From the NCBI GenBank assembly GCA_903772945.1, contig CAICTM010000175.1, positions 1-64,000 of the forward strand: a stretch of DNA of 64,000 nt. The letters run 5' to 3'. This document shows, one piece after another, positions 50,358-60,095 of the stretch. Each line of letters starts with the position of its first letter. The stretch's first letter is position 1. This stretch comes from Seminavis robusta (Eukaryota; Bacillariophyta; Bacillariophyceae; Naviculales; Naviculaceae). The position numbers were made by a program, and so were the translations under genes. The notes under the pieces were generated by a model. It had not been told where the DNA came from, did not search any database, and saw only the letters and a program-made list of their open reading frames with translations.

Positions 50358-52166
50358 ATGGCACTAGAAAAGAGCGAGAATCGAGTTGGTTTTGCCGTTG
50401 GCGGTAGCCGATACGCGGTAGCTTTGGTGCTTTTGATTCATTGCTCCACCATAACGGCGAATCGCTTTGGTGGGACATCATCATCATCAACATCATGGAC
50501 TGCACCACTCAGAATAGGAGTGAGATCTGCCGCCAATTCTCATCCGTTTGTTTCACGGAACAACAAGAGATCCTCCATTCAATGGGCTGGCAATGATGAG
50601 AAGCCAACGCACGAGATAGATTCATGGGCACCATCATCCAATTTTCATGATAATAATAATGAGGAATGGAATGCACTGTTTCCAGAAGATCACGCTGTCA
50701 GTTACGCATCCCGTACTCGAAGAACAACCAGGGAACCTACCTTTGGTTTTCGGAGAGCGCTCAAACTTCCTACTTTTCTCGTAGGAAGAAACAGCCAATC
50801 CCATGATGTGGTACCGTGCGCTGCAGTGGCGGTTTCTAGCAAAGTCTCTGGGAGTCAGGCATCTTTTTCACCGGCTCTGCAGTCTCGTCAACAACAATCT
50901 TCACGAAAGAACAAGGAATCTACCCGCAATCAACCAAAATCTGTACAATCTACGGCGGCAGCCGCTTTGGCCATTGGGGAACCTCGGCCCTTGGTCTTTT
51001 GGGAAAGTATGGTGTGTGGAGCCATTAGTCGTTCTGTGGCGCAAACCGTCATGCATCCAGCCAATACCATGAAGACTCTATTGCAACAATCCAATGCCGG
51101 ACCCATCATGGCATACCTACGACCCTCCCAATTGCCAATCCTCCTTCGTGGTGCTGGAGCCAATTTTGTGCTAAGCGTTCCTCACGGCGCCATCAATTTT
51201 GCCGTTTTGGAAATGGTCCGAAAGGAACTGGGACGGGGCGTCCGAGCGTCCAAGTATTTGGCATCACGAGAAGAACGCTTGGGACCGGCATTGGATTTCA
51301 TGTCGTCGGCCATTTCGACGGTATGCTGCTCGGTTGTCTCCACACCCCAAATGATGATCACGGACAATATCATGGCCGGAAACTACAAGAACCTTCCCGA
51401 TGCAGTCCGTGGAATTGGACAAGGAGGTATCAGTGGGTTTTATGCTCGGGGATGGTGGCCAGGGTTGGTCGGAAAGATTCCATCCTATGTAAGTTCTTCC
51501 TAGCAAGCATTCATGCATCCTACCACAATTATCGTTTCGTTCTCACTCTTTTTACATTGGATCCATTCAAATTAGGCGCTGACGTGGACACTCTTCCAAC
51601 AACTGAAAGAGGTACAACGAAAGCTTACGGGACGAGAGGCCACCAACATGGAAAATTCCATCATGGGATGCATTGCGAGTGGTACCACAGTAACAATCAT
51701 GATTCCCATGGATACCATCAAAACACGCCTAGTCACACAAAGCATGGCAGCGGGTACGGTTCCCTACAAGGGCATTGTGGATTGCGCGGTGCGAGTGGCT
51801 CGTGAGGAAGGAATCAAGTCATTCTACCGGGGACTACCTCCTCGTCTGGTCAGTGTGGTTCCCATGATTGGGATTCAGTTTACAGTTTATGAATTTATGA
51901 AAAAGGTAATGCAAAAGAGGAAAATCAACAACATGTCCGCTCCGACACTCCCAACAGCACCCCTGGCAGCATCCACCAAAAAACATAAAAAGGGAAAGCG
52001 AAGCAAGGAGGAATCCAATTTTGATCCCTACTCCAGTTTGGAACAATTACAAGAGTCCTGCATGGAAGTTGCAGCGAGTCCAGAGCATCCCTATCCAGCA
52101 CCACATTTCCTAAGAGCGCTGAAGAAGAAGGCGAAGGGCAACAACAAACGAAGGACAAAGTCGTAG
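50358..52166 (+). CDS. SLC25 carrier protein with N-terminal extension, copy B
   Basis: Copy of the gene at 38614. Exons 50358-51488 and 51576-52166; the intron is 87 nt against 105 nt in copy A. All coding differences I found (GCC/GCG, GTC/GTA, GGA/GGG, TCG/TCA, ATC/ATT, GCC/GCT, CCC/CCT) are synonymous and cluster in the second half of exon 1, so both copies encode the same 573-aa protein. See the copy A entry for domains. Confidence 0.88.
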
Positions 52167-52673
52167 GACCCCACAAGAGAAAGCAAGCAAATCAGATACA
52201 GGTAGTAACCTGCAAGCAATAGCTGAGCATGCCTTCATATCTACTAGAAACAAACTCAGAATAGAGAATCTGTCAAATAATTTCCGGTACACTTGTGTAC
52301 GCTAAGACGGTATAGTCTATTTCAGTAGTTTCGACAATGAAGATCAGGTTCAAGGATCCAGGCAGGCAACAAACAGAGGCTAGACAGCAGGTGCCAGTTT
52401 TCAACGAACTTGTGAACATGGTTTATGGATGGTTCTGAGAAACCAAAACGCAGTGATGTGCTTGACAGGGAATACTCAAATCTACCTTTTTTGACTAGTA
52501 GGGACATAAGACATATAGAATATCGTACAACGGAACCACTACTAATGTTACATGCTGTTTTAACGCAAACATGCTTTTGCTTTCACAGATGCACATCCAA
52601 AAATGCACCAGCATAAAAGTTTGGAAATCTGAAAATAGCCATGGAAGGAAACCATCGATTGAATGATTCAATT
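52167..52673. other. 3' intergenic between convergent genes, copy B
   Basis: Counterpart of 40441-40945; no gene seen. Confidence 0.45.
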
Positions 52674-53309
52674 CTACCAGATGTCACTTGAGGCACCCAA
52701 AAGAGCCGTAATCCCGGCGATGGCAATTCCAACCATGATGCTATGGGTCGATGATGCAGCCGAAGGATTCGGGACAATCTTTGCTTCGGTGATGGTGGAA
52801 TTACAGGTAGTACCGTCTCCGCCGCCAACAAGGAGGAGAAGAGCGTCATTGAGATCCGACGTCGCAGCACTGGCGGATTCCGTCAACTCATCATCAGAGC
52901 ATTCCTTGGGGAAGCAACCAACCACGTTGGAGAAGGAGGCTGCAACAGTCTGTTCACCGCTACATTGAAGGTCAATGTTGGCTTTGTAAGCCCGGGCGCC
53001 ACTGATACCATAGCACGCCGTGATGATCTTATCCTGCGATGGAGTCACTTCATCAAAGTCAATATCCGTACAAACTAAACTCGTGTTGGCGACAACAGAG
53101 CAAAACCCGTCATCATTCCCATCAGCGGCGATCAGAGCACTGCTAAGCTCGTTGCTTGCATCATCAGAAGATGCAATCAATTGTTCGTTATCCTCCAGCG
53201 CAGCATCAGCATCGATACAGGCTTGAGATACTTCAAGGAATCGAACCTTTGCTGGCTGGGCCACGGGGACAAAGCCAAGGATAGCAGTGAATACCAATTG
53301 AAGCTTCAT
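52674..53309 (-). CDS. Small secreted or surface protein, copy B
   Basis: Copy of the gene at 40946-41581, ATG 53309, with an identical 211-aa product: signal peptide, acidic Cys-containing body, hydrophobic GPI-like C-terminus. The frame is open above the ATG to 53405 only because of chance differences in the leader. Confidence 0.78.
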   Translation of the reverse strand: MKLQLVFTAILGFVPVAQPAKVRFLEVSQACIDADAALEDNEQLIASSDDASNELSSALIAADGNDDGFCSVVANTSLVCTDIDFDEVTPSQDKIITACYGISGARAYKANIDLQCSGEQTVAASFSNVVGCFPKECSDDELTESASAATSDLNDALLLLVGGGDGTTCNSTITEAKIVPNPSAASSTHSIMVGIAIAGITALLGASSDIW

Positions 53310-53419
53310 GGTGTCTTGATCGGTCTTCTCTGGGGTATAAAAGTGGTGCAAAGTTGGGTGCAAAGTAAAAAGTAAAATGTACCGCAAGTCAAGTCTTCTC
53401 AACAAAAATGAGCCTTCTT

Positions 53420-53466
53420 TGCCCTCAACTACCAGCTAGCAAGCTGAGGGCCTTTTGAACTTTATC

Positions 53467-53517
<51 letters not shown>

Positions 53518-53680
53518 GCGTACATATGCGGTTTCCCTTAAGATTAAGGCTACAACACGTACATAGGTGCGATTTCCCTAGTAAGATTAAAGCTATAAAA
53601 CGCGAATTCTTAGCCTTGGCTTTAAGAAACAACAATCAAAAATGAAACCTTTGCCTTTAGATAAATGCTAGTTGAGGGCA
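53420..53680. mobile_element. 261-bp MITE specific to copy B
   Basis: 15-bp inverted ends: TGCCCTCAACTACCA at 53420-53434 and TGCTAGTTGAGGGCA at 53666-53680 (one mismatch). Copy A passes straight from GAGCCTTC to GTTTGAATTTG, without this segment. Inside are a GT microsatellite and two diverged copies of a CGTACATA...TTTCCCT...AAGATTAA unit. No coding capacity; target duplication not clear. Confidence 0.65.
53469..53516. repeat. (GT)24 microsatellite
   Basis: 48 nt of uninterrupted GT inside the copy B MITE. Expected to vary in length. Confidence 0.95.
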
Positions 53681-54262
53681 CTAGCCTACGGCTGTCTGTT
53701 CTTTTAAATTTGAAAATGGGACTGTATATGTACCAGTATCTAACGGTAGCCCGAACCTCTGTCGAGAAACCTACGCTTCAAAAAGGTTCCCGCAAAGATT
53801 TTGCATTGATCTTCATTCTTCATTCGTTTCATCACAAACACACCCAACTTCGCCTATCTTGTTGAATTTGGCATGCTTTATGGCCTCTCTTGAGACAACA
53901 ATCTTGCTCTAAGGCAGCCAAATTCGTTAAAATTTGGTACTGCTAATACCGTAACCACCTTCATCGGTACTAGTACTGTACTAGTATGGCTTTGGTCTTT
54001 GGTCGTTCACTTGGATATATGTTCGTCCTTGATGGAGTTGTCTCTCAGTAGCCAGGGGTGAATGTCCTTAGACCATCGCTCTCTTGCCAATGCTACGGTA
54101 GATGTTGAATTCCCACCGCTGATGAACTTTTGGACATTGCAATATTGCCTTGTGAATGCCAAGTGAGATTGCATCCAACTCTGACACTGGTACTAGTCTA
54201 GCTATCTGGCCCCGCTTTGAAAACGTCCAGTCCATCTCATTTATTTATTCGCCAACAATAAT
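53681..54262. other. Upstream region of the SDR gene, copy B
   Basis: About 580 nt including the empty insertion site CGTCCTTG at 54024-54031 and the palindrome GGTACTAGTACTGTACTAGTA near 53967. Presumed promoter of the SDR gene. Confidence 0.45.
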
Positions 54263-55225
54263 ATGGCTACGGCTACAACATCGTCGTCCGATCGACGACG
54301 ACGACGACACTACTTGATCACTGGAGGATCGGAGGGAATTGGTGCTGCACTGGTGTCGCAACTAGTGGCCACCGAACAGAATCCCAAGATTTCCATTGTG
54401 GGAAGATCACGAGACAAGTTTGACAAGTACCAAAAGGAATTATTGACGAACGCAGAGCAAAGACAATGCTGCCTGACATTTTATCAGTATGATCTGAGCC
54501 TCATGCACGAGGTCAAAGCCTTGGCGGCAGAACTGGAGAAATCAGCAGAACCCCTCCATGCCATTGTCCATTGTGCAGGTGTCATGCTACCCCAAAGAAC
54601 CGTGACCAAGGAAGGACTAGAGACTGTGTTTGCCCTTCAGTTCTTGGCTAGGTTCTATTTAAACCATCTCTTGGCTCCCCTCCTGCTCAAGAATAGCCAC
54701 GAGCAAGAAGAAAAGCCCGTGGTAGTGGTGGTCTCTGCCGGTGGTTCCATCACTAGGCACCCCTCCCAGTTGGATTGGGACAATTTGCAAGGTGAAAAGA
54801 GCTACAATGGCGTGCACGCCTTGAAACACGAAAGCATTGCCAATGACATGCAAATGTTGCGCTACCAACAACTCCACCCCAAGATTGAATGGTATTGCTA
54901 CGGTCCTGGATACGTGGGGGATACGCAGTTGCTGGCAGCCATGCCCACTGCATTTCGTTGGATGGCAGGAATGGCGGGTCATGTCATTGGAATTTCTGCC
55001 CAGCAAGCTGCCAAGAATATCATGCTGCTGTTGGTGGATGATGGGCAAGCAAAAAGAGAAGAAACGAACCACCAAAGTGTCCTGTATCAACGAGGATTAA
55101 AAGCAGCTGACGAACGCAAGATAAAGCGGCGGATGCAAACCGAAAACCAGGAGAAATTATTCCGTGTTAGCCAAGAACTGCTGAAAACGGTGGACATCAC
55201 AATAGACATGTATGTAGTGCCTTGA
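54263..55225 (+). CDS. SDR-family oxidoreductase-like protein, catalytic Tyr/Lys apparently lost
   Basis: Short-chain dehydrogenase/reductase fold, 320 aa, one exon from ATG 54263. The NAD(P) site is intact: LITGGSEGIGAALVSQL (glycine-rich loop), SIVGRSRDKF, FYQYDLS and VHCAGVM. VVSAGGSI supplies the usual strand with Ser. The substrate-site region reads DWDNLQGEKSYNGVHALKHESIAND; aligned with retinol-dehydrogenase-like relatives (SY....AYxxSKLAN) the catalytic Tyr and Lys positions hold Leu and Ser (ALKHESIAN). Either the active site is rearranged or it is a non-catalytic relative. The alignment is by eye. A complete gene exists only here; copy A has a 5' fragment. Confidence 0.82.
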   Translation: MATATTSSSDRRRRRHYLITGGSEGIGAALVSQLVATEQNPKISIVGRSRDKFDKYQKELLTNAEQRQCCLTFYQYDLSLMHEVKALAAELEKSAEPLHAIVHCAGVMLPQRTVTKEGLETVFALQFLARFYLNHLLAPLLLKNSHEQEEKPVVVVVSAGGSITRHPSQLDWDNLQGEKSYNGVHALKHESIANDMQMLRYQQLHPKIEWYCYGPGYVGDTQLLAAMPTAFRWMAGMAGHVIGISAQQAAKNIMLLLVDDGQAKREETNHQSVLYQRGLKAADERKIKRRMQTENQEKLFRVSQELLKTVDITIDMYVVP

Positions 55226-56003
55226 CCGATAAAAATAATAAGGATGATGTATGGAATTCACTTTCAGCAAACAGACGCTTTCGCTACATGTATCTCAATT
55301 TCAAACCCTTGGGATTGTGGACACTGGAGCTTGTGAGCAACAACTTTGCTTGGCACTCTCTGACTTGATCTAACTGTGGCTGGAGTAGCTATGAAGCCAT
55401 CTACACCAACGCGTATGTCAAACCTAGTAGCTAGCTTCTAGATAGCATCCTAGTAAACAAGAATGTCGAGGCCAGACTACTAGTAGGGGAGCATTGGTTG
55501 GGTTCCTTTTTGTAAAATTTAAAACACGAGGACGAGAATTTAGGGCCCAGGGTTTGGCAGCAAGTTTTGCCCATTTCTGAGGAAAAGAAGAGAAAGGAAG
55601 GTGGGAGAACTTTGGTTTGACCTGTGCAAAATTCTGAGAGGACGAGCGACAAAACTCCAGTGACCGGTGTCTGCTGTCGTCATCCGGCCCACAACCATCA
55701 TCAACTGCTCCCGGCTTTGCCATTTCTTTTTGTAGAACGATCAACAGACCTCACTTAGTTGGAAGAGTAGACAAGACTACTTTTAGACCAACAGAGAAGA
55801 AGAGACGTTTAATCCATAAAGCGATTGATTGCCTTGACTCTCAGACGTGACTCTACTTGCATTTCGGCGGTGCGCAGAGCGGCGAACAGTAACCCAGGAC
55901 CGTTGTCATTTGCCAACAACGAGCTCACGACACAATACAAGACCACCAATCAGCATATTTCCAATTTCCCACTAACTTACTAACAAAGAAAGAGTGACAG
56001 ACC
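55226..56003. other. Intergenic upstream of UFD1
   Basis: About 780 nt between two plus-strand genes. ORFs on the minus strand at 55424-55744 lack features. No RNA or repeat seen. Confidence 0.45.
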
Positions 56004-57342
56004 ATGTGGGGCGGATTCGGAGGAATGGGCGGAGCAGGCTTTGGCCGAAGTCATCGCTTTGAAGAACAGTATCATTGCTATAGTGTGTCATTCGCGGACA
56101 AGGCGCATTTGGAGGTGAGTGGGTCCTTCGTTCGTTGTGTGATGGGTGTTGTTGTTGGATGTGTGTGACTGGGAGCGGTGGGTTCGGACTTGTGGTGTTG
56201 CGATTGCTAACGTTGTGCGTCTTTTTCTGATTCATTTTTCTCTTGATTTTTGGTGTCGGTTGGTGGATTGACTTTGGGAAAATGTCTTGTACTAATAGAA
56301 AGGAGACAAGATTCTGTTGCCGCCGTCGGCATTTGACACATTGGCTCGTCTGAATGTGGACTATCCCATGTTGTTTCGTCTGAGCGCCGAGACCAACCAG
56401 ACCACTCACTGTGGTGTCTTGGAATTTACAGCGGAAGAAGGGTCCTGCTACATTCCCTACTGGATGATGCAGAACCTACTCATCCAAGAAGGAGACGTCA
56501 TCACCGTCGCTAATGTCAGTCTCCCCAAAGCAACCATGATCAAACTCAAACCTCAGCATGTCGATTTCCTTGACATTTCCAATCCAAAAGCGGTTCTCGA
56601 ATTTGCGCTCCGAAACTATACCTGTGTCACCAAGGGAGACGTCATCCAAATCCCCTACAACAACAAGAATTACCAATTCGAATTGCGCGAAGTAAAACCG
56701 CAAGATGCCGCTTGTATCGTCGAAACGGACTGTAACTTGGAATTTGACGCACCCGTTGGATACAAAGAGCCCGCACCCAGTTCCATGGGGTCGGCCGCTT
56801 CTTCACTCAAACCAGATGGACCACGGTCCGAATGCCCCAGTCCCACCACGGCGTCTTCGGCGTCCTCCGTCACCGACATGGGAGACGACAACAATAATAC
56901 AAACAACGACAGTCCCACTGGAATTCGAATTGTCAATGGAAAAATTATTCGACCCGACGAAGCTGCCGCAAACGGAGGACCCACCACATCCATGATGGCC
57001 ACCAAGTCGGGTGAAACCGGCGTACAACCCAATGCCGCCATTCCGGAAAAGGCACCCGAAGTAGATTATTGGGCCGTCAATGTAGGTGCCGGACAAGGTG
57101 CCCGCTTGGATGGGAAAAAACCCGCCGAACTACAAGATGCACAAGGCAATGTGGTGGACGTGCGAAAATTACGGGCCGAAGCTGCGGCACGACGCGCTGC
57201 AGAAGCGGCTGCGGCCGGAAGTGCCATGGCTAGTACGGCGGGAAAACCATTGCCGGTGAATCCGTCGCACCGGCGGCACCCGCCACGACCGTTGCCAAAT
57301 CCAAACGCAAAAACCGCGTCGGGAACAAATTTTCGCGGTTAA
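56004..57342 (+). CDS. UFD1: Ubiquitin fusion degradation protein 1 (UFD1)
   Basis: Cofactor that, with NPL4, lets the Cdc48/p97 ATPase extract ubiquitylated proteins, as in ERAD. Exon 1 56004-56114 (MWGGFGGMGGAGFGRSHRFE, HCYSVSFADKAHLE), a 184-nt intron with TACTAAT close to the 3' end, and exon 2 from 56299. The UT3 domain is plain: GDKILLPPSAFDTLARL, YPMLFRL, HCGVLEF, GSCYIPYWMMQNLL, EGDVITVANVSLPKATMIKLKPQ, FLDISNPKAVLEFALRNYTC. The called frame gives 384 aa ending NFRG. However, from about 57247 another frame encodes SVAPAAPATTVAKSKRKN...GVAFQGSANSMK to a stop at 57392, and FQGSANSM looks like the p97-binding SHP box expected here. A one-base loss in the AAAA run at 57243-57246 would explain it. 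Confidence 0.93.
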
Positions 57343-58182
57343 AGGGAACGGGTGTGGCCTTTCAGGGGTCGGCAAACTCCATGAAAGAATAAGAAGAAAA
57401 AGAAGGACGCAAAATAAACGCAGAGAACGAACCACACAACAACACGCTGCAACAATATACATACGACTGACTGACTGATCTTTTGATGAATGCATTTCCC
57501 CAGCGCATTCGTTACCCAAAAATGAGACTCCATACCTCGCAATCCACATTTCCCAATGCAAAATAGGGGCTTGTGCGTTGTGTGCCAAGCTGCCATTCGA
57601 ATTGGGAAAAGAAGTAATTGAATTACTACTACTGCATAATTTTTTAGGTATTGGTATCTTTCTTTCGAATCATTCAAACGGTATGGTTTTACCGTATCAG
57701 CGGCGGTGCCGTGACAGGTCATTATTTGGAGCACCCCATCTTTCGGGCTCAGGCCAAAAACCCACGACAAGGGCATCCGGTGGAGTTCGCCCTTTCTTGG
57801 GACGGCCGGGGTTGTTGTCCCGAGTTCGGCTTGGCCCATTTGCTAAGGCCATGCAAAGCTCGAATGTGGTGACCGGAAGGACCTGTCGCGGCAAGTAAGC
57901 TATTTTTCTTGATGCTGACGCGTCCACACATAGCCCTAAGGAATGCAGCTACCGGTATGGGGACAAAGGTGGATCACAGTAGTAGGTAGGAGCCCAAACA
58001 CAAACACACCACAAGAACGTAGACTAGTTTCCAGCTTCTGGCACAAGTAGCTATACTATTCCAGACAGAAATGCCATGATATTCCAGACAGAAATGCCAT
58101 GATACAACTATTGCAACCCAAAGTAATGGCTTCGTTCAAGACACAATCCAACAAGGACCTAATGAGTTGAATTGCTTTCTGT
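57343..58182. other. 3' intergenic between convergent genes
   Basis: About 840 nt, the first ~50 of which may be UFD1 coding sequence in another frame. Holds the 23-bp tandem at 58058. No gene seen. Confidence 0.5.
58058..58103. repeat. Exact 23-bp tandem duplication
   Basis: ATTCCAGACAGAAATGCCAT followed by GAT, repeated once without change (58058-58080, 58081-58103), just downstream of the KIN17 stop. Confidence 0.95.
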
Positions 58183-59676
58183 TCATGCCAACTGCGAGAA
58201 ATCTTCAAAATCAATCTTTTCCAAAACCGTCCCATCATCCAACAATTTCAGGGTGGCTCGGTACTTTTTCTTGTCGGCCGAGATCAACTTGGCCTTTTCT
58301 CCGCGGAACTCTCCCTTTAGTATTCGAACCTTTTTGCCTTCTTTTGGCACTACCGTTTCCAAATCGTTCTGGTCCAAGCGAAGGATATCCCCACCATCGC
58401 GTTGGTCCGGACTGGAATCCAGCAGTTCGACTTCGGCACAGAATTTGTTGTCTTTCAGTACCCGATCCACAATACCTTTGCGTCGAAAGTACTTTCCGTC
58501 GTGTAGCTTTTTGGTCACGACTCGTACTATAATGTCCCGTTTCAACCATGGCTTTTCGTCTTCGTCTCTTGTAGATTTGTCGCTTTTGGGTTTGGCAGTG
58601 TCTTGATCATTGGCCATTTTCTCTTCCGCTTTCCTAGGTCGTTTGGAAGATTCCCGCTCACAATCTTTATCGCTTGCTGATTGGGGTACACTTCGTTTAA
58701 TATGTCTGGTTGTTGCAGACGGATTGGGTGTCGTTTCGGGAAGCACTATGGCGTCTGATTTTGGTGCGTCTTCGTCATCACTGGCTTCATCATCCTCATC
58801 TGCAAAGAATCCGAGCTTGGAACTCGTTTTGTTGGTTGTTTTTTTCTTGTCCTTACTCGAGAGAGAAACCTTGACTGCCGCCGTGGATTCATCCCGTTCC
58901 AACTTGGTGGCTTCTCTGTGTACGGTCCCTCCTACCAGATCAAACGCCTTGGCAGCTTCGATGCGTTGCTTTTCCATGCGTTCGGCTTGTGCAATCTCGG
59001 CAGCCTTTTCCGCCTCGACACGTCGTTCTTGTGCCGCTTGGCGTGCCAAGATACCAGCATCGACCTCAATGTACTGGACATACCACCCCCGCTCGGTTTC
59101 GTCCACTACACATTTTCCCTTTTTTCCAAGGTACATGACAAAGTCACTCAATGAGGCCCAGCGAGTGGAATTCATGTGAATGTGCTGCTTGTCTTGAATG
59201 ACTTCTTGATACACGTTATTGGCATTGACTCGTTTCGTCGTGTGACGTTGTCGAAGAGTTTGAAGGTAAGAGGACTCGAATTCGCGCGAGTATCTGTCCA
59301 TGATTCCTTTGGCATTCTCTGAAAATCTGATTGAGTGAGAGAGAGAAATGTACACGATAGAAACATGAGATCATAGAAGGGAAAATACATCCTTGCATCG
59401 CTGCTAGCTAGCTAGTACTTACATTTTCATTTGTCGCAAGTGAGCCTCTGATGTCATCTGAAATGAAGAAAGGAGAAATCAGTAAGAAACACCCATATGG
59501 ATCATCTATGCCACGCAAGGAGTGGCTCCATGAATTTGACTTACATGACACTTGAAGCCATTGGCGTCGCGACATTGCTTCTCACACATCTGGCAATAGA
59601 ACTTGAGCTTTTGAAGCCCCTTTGACTTGATGCGCTTCGCAATGTCTTTCGGTGTGCCTTTCTCTGCCTTTCCCAT
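58183..59676 (-). CDS. KIN17: DNA/RNA-binding protein KIN17
   Basis: Conserved nuclear zinc-finger protein linked to DNA replication/repair and pre-mRNA processing. Three exons on the minus strand: 59545-59676, 59423-59457 and 58183-59326, with introns of 87 and 96 nt; 436 aa. Exon 1 gives MGKAEKGTPKDIAKRIKSKG and the C2H2 finger (FYCQMCEKQCRDANGFKCH, completed by exon 2 HLRQM). Exon 3 has the winged-helix KIN17 domain (FSENAKGIMDRYSREFE, NNVYQEVIQDKQHIHMNSTRWASL, DFVMYLGKKGKCVVDETERGW), a charged coiled-coil middle, and the C-terminal tandem SH3-like/KOW region (KPWLKRDIIVRVVTKKLHDG, GKYFRRKGIV, PKEGKKVRILKGEFRGEKA, LKLLDDGTVLEKI). Length is typical. Intron 2 carries CTAGCTAGCTAG. Confidence 0.95.
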
Positions 59677-60095
59677 GGTTTACAATCGTTCTCTCGGGTT
59701 GAAGTGTCGTCAAGGGTTGCTAAGATGCTTCCTGTGTCTCTTCGTTGTGGTTTGGTGGTTTGGTGTTTGGTTCTTTTCTTCGATTTTCGAAGGATTTGTC
59801 CATTGTATCGAATTGAATCGAATGATTCGACTCGATTCGATTCGATGTTTAACCCTTCGTGTCCGCCAAATAAGGCTAATTGTGAGGGCATCAAAAGGGC
59901 ACGCCTTTCACTCCTCAGCAAGCGCTGTTGAAAGTACTCTACTTGAACAAACAAAGACAGAGTTAACGAATTGCTGGAGTAACACGTCTGGACAAGTCCT
60001 CTTTTTCTGAAGGTGTCTTCCTTTGAACTCGCACCTCTTTCTTCAGTCAACACTCCATCCAATACACACTCATCATCACCAGCAACACATCGAAA
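59677..60095. promoter_or_regulatory. Shared upstream region of KIN17 and the TPR gene
   Basis: A 419-nt gap between two divergent starts. Contains ATTCGACTCGATTCGATTCG near 59824-59843, a short tandem. Inferred bidirectional promoter region from layout only. Confidence 0.4.

Larger units (their letters stand above)
46024..54590. repeat. Duplicated block, copy B
   Basis: Starts with the same GGAATTTGAGCCC as copy A and repeats its order: LRR gene, intergenic repeats, carrier gene, secreted-protein gene, SDR gene (complete here). Without the 3.14-kb insertion and with its own 261-bp MITE and GT microsatellite. The match to copy A ends at the SDR codons for HCAG near 54580, where copy A meets its contig end. 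Confidence 0.9.
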
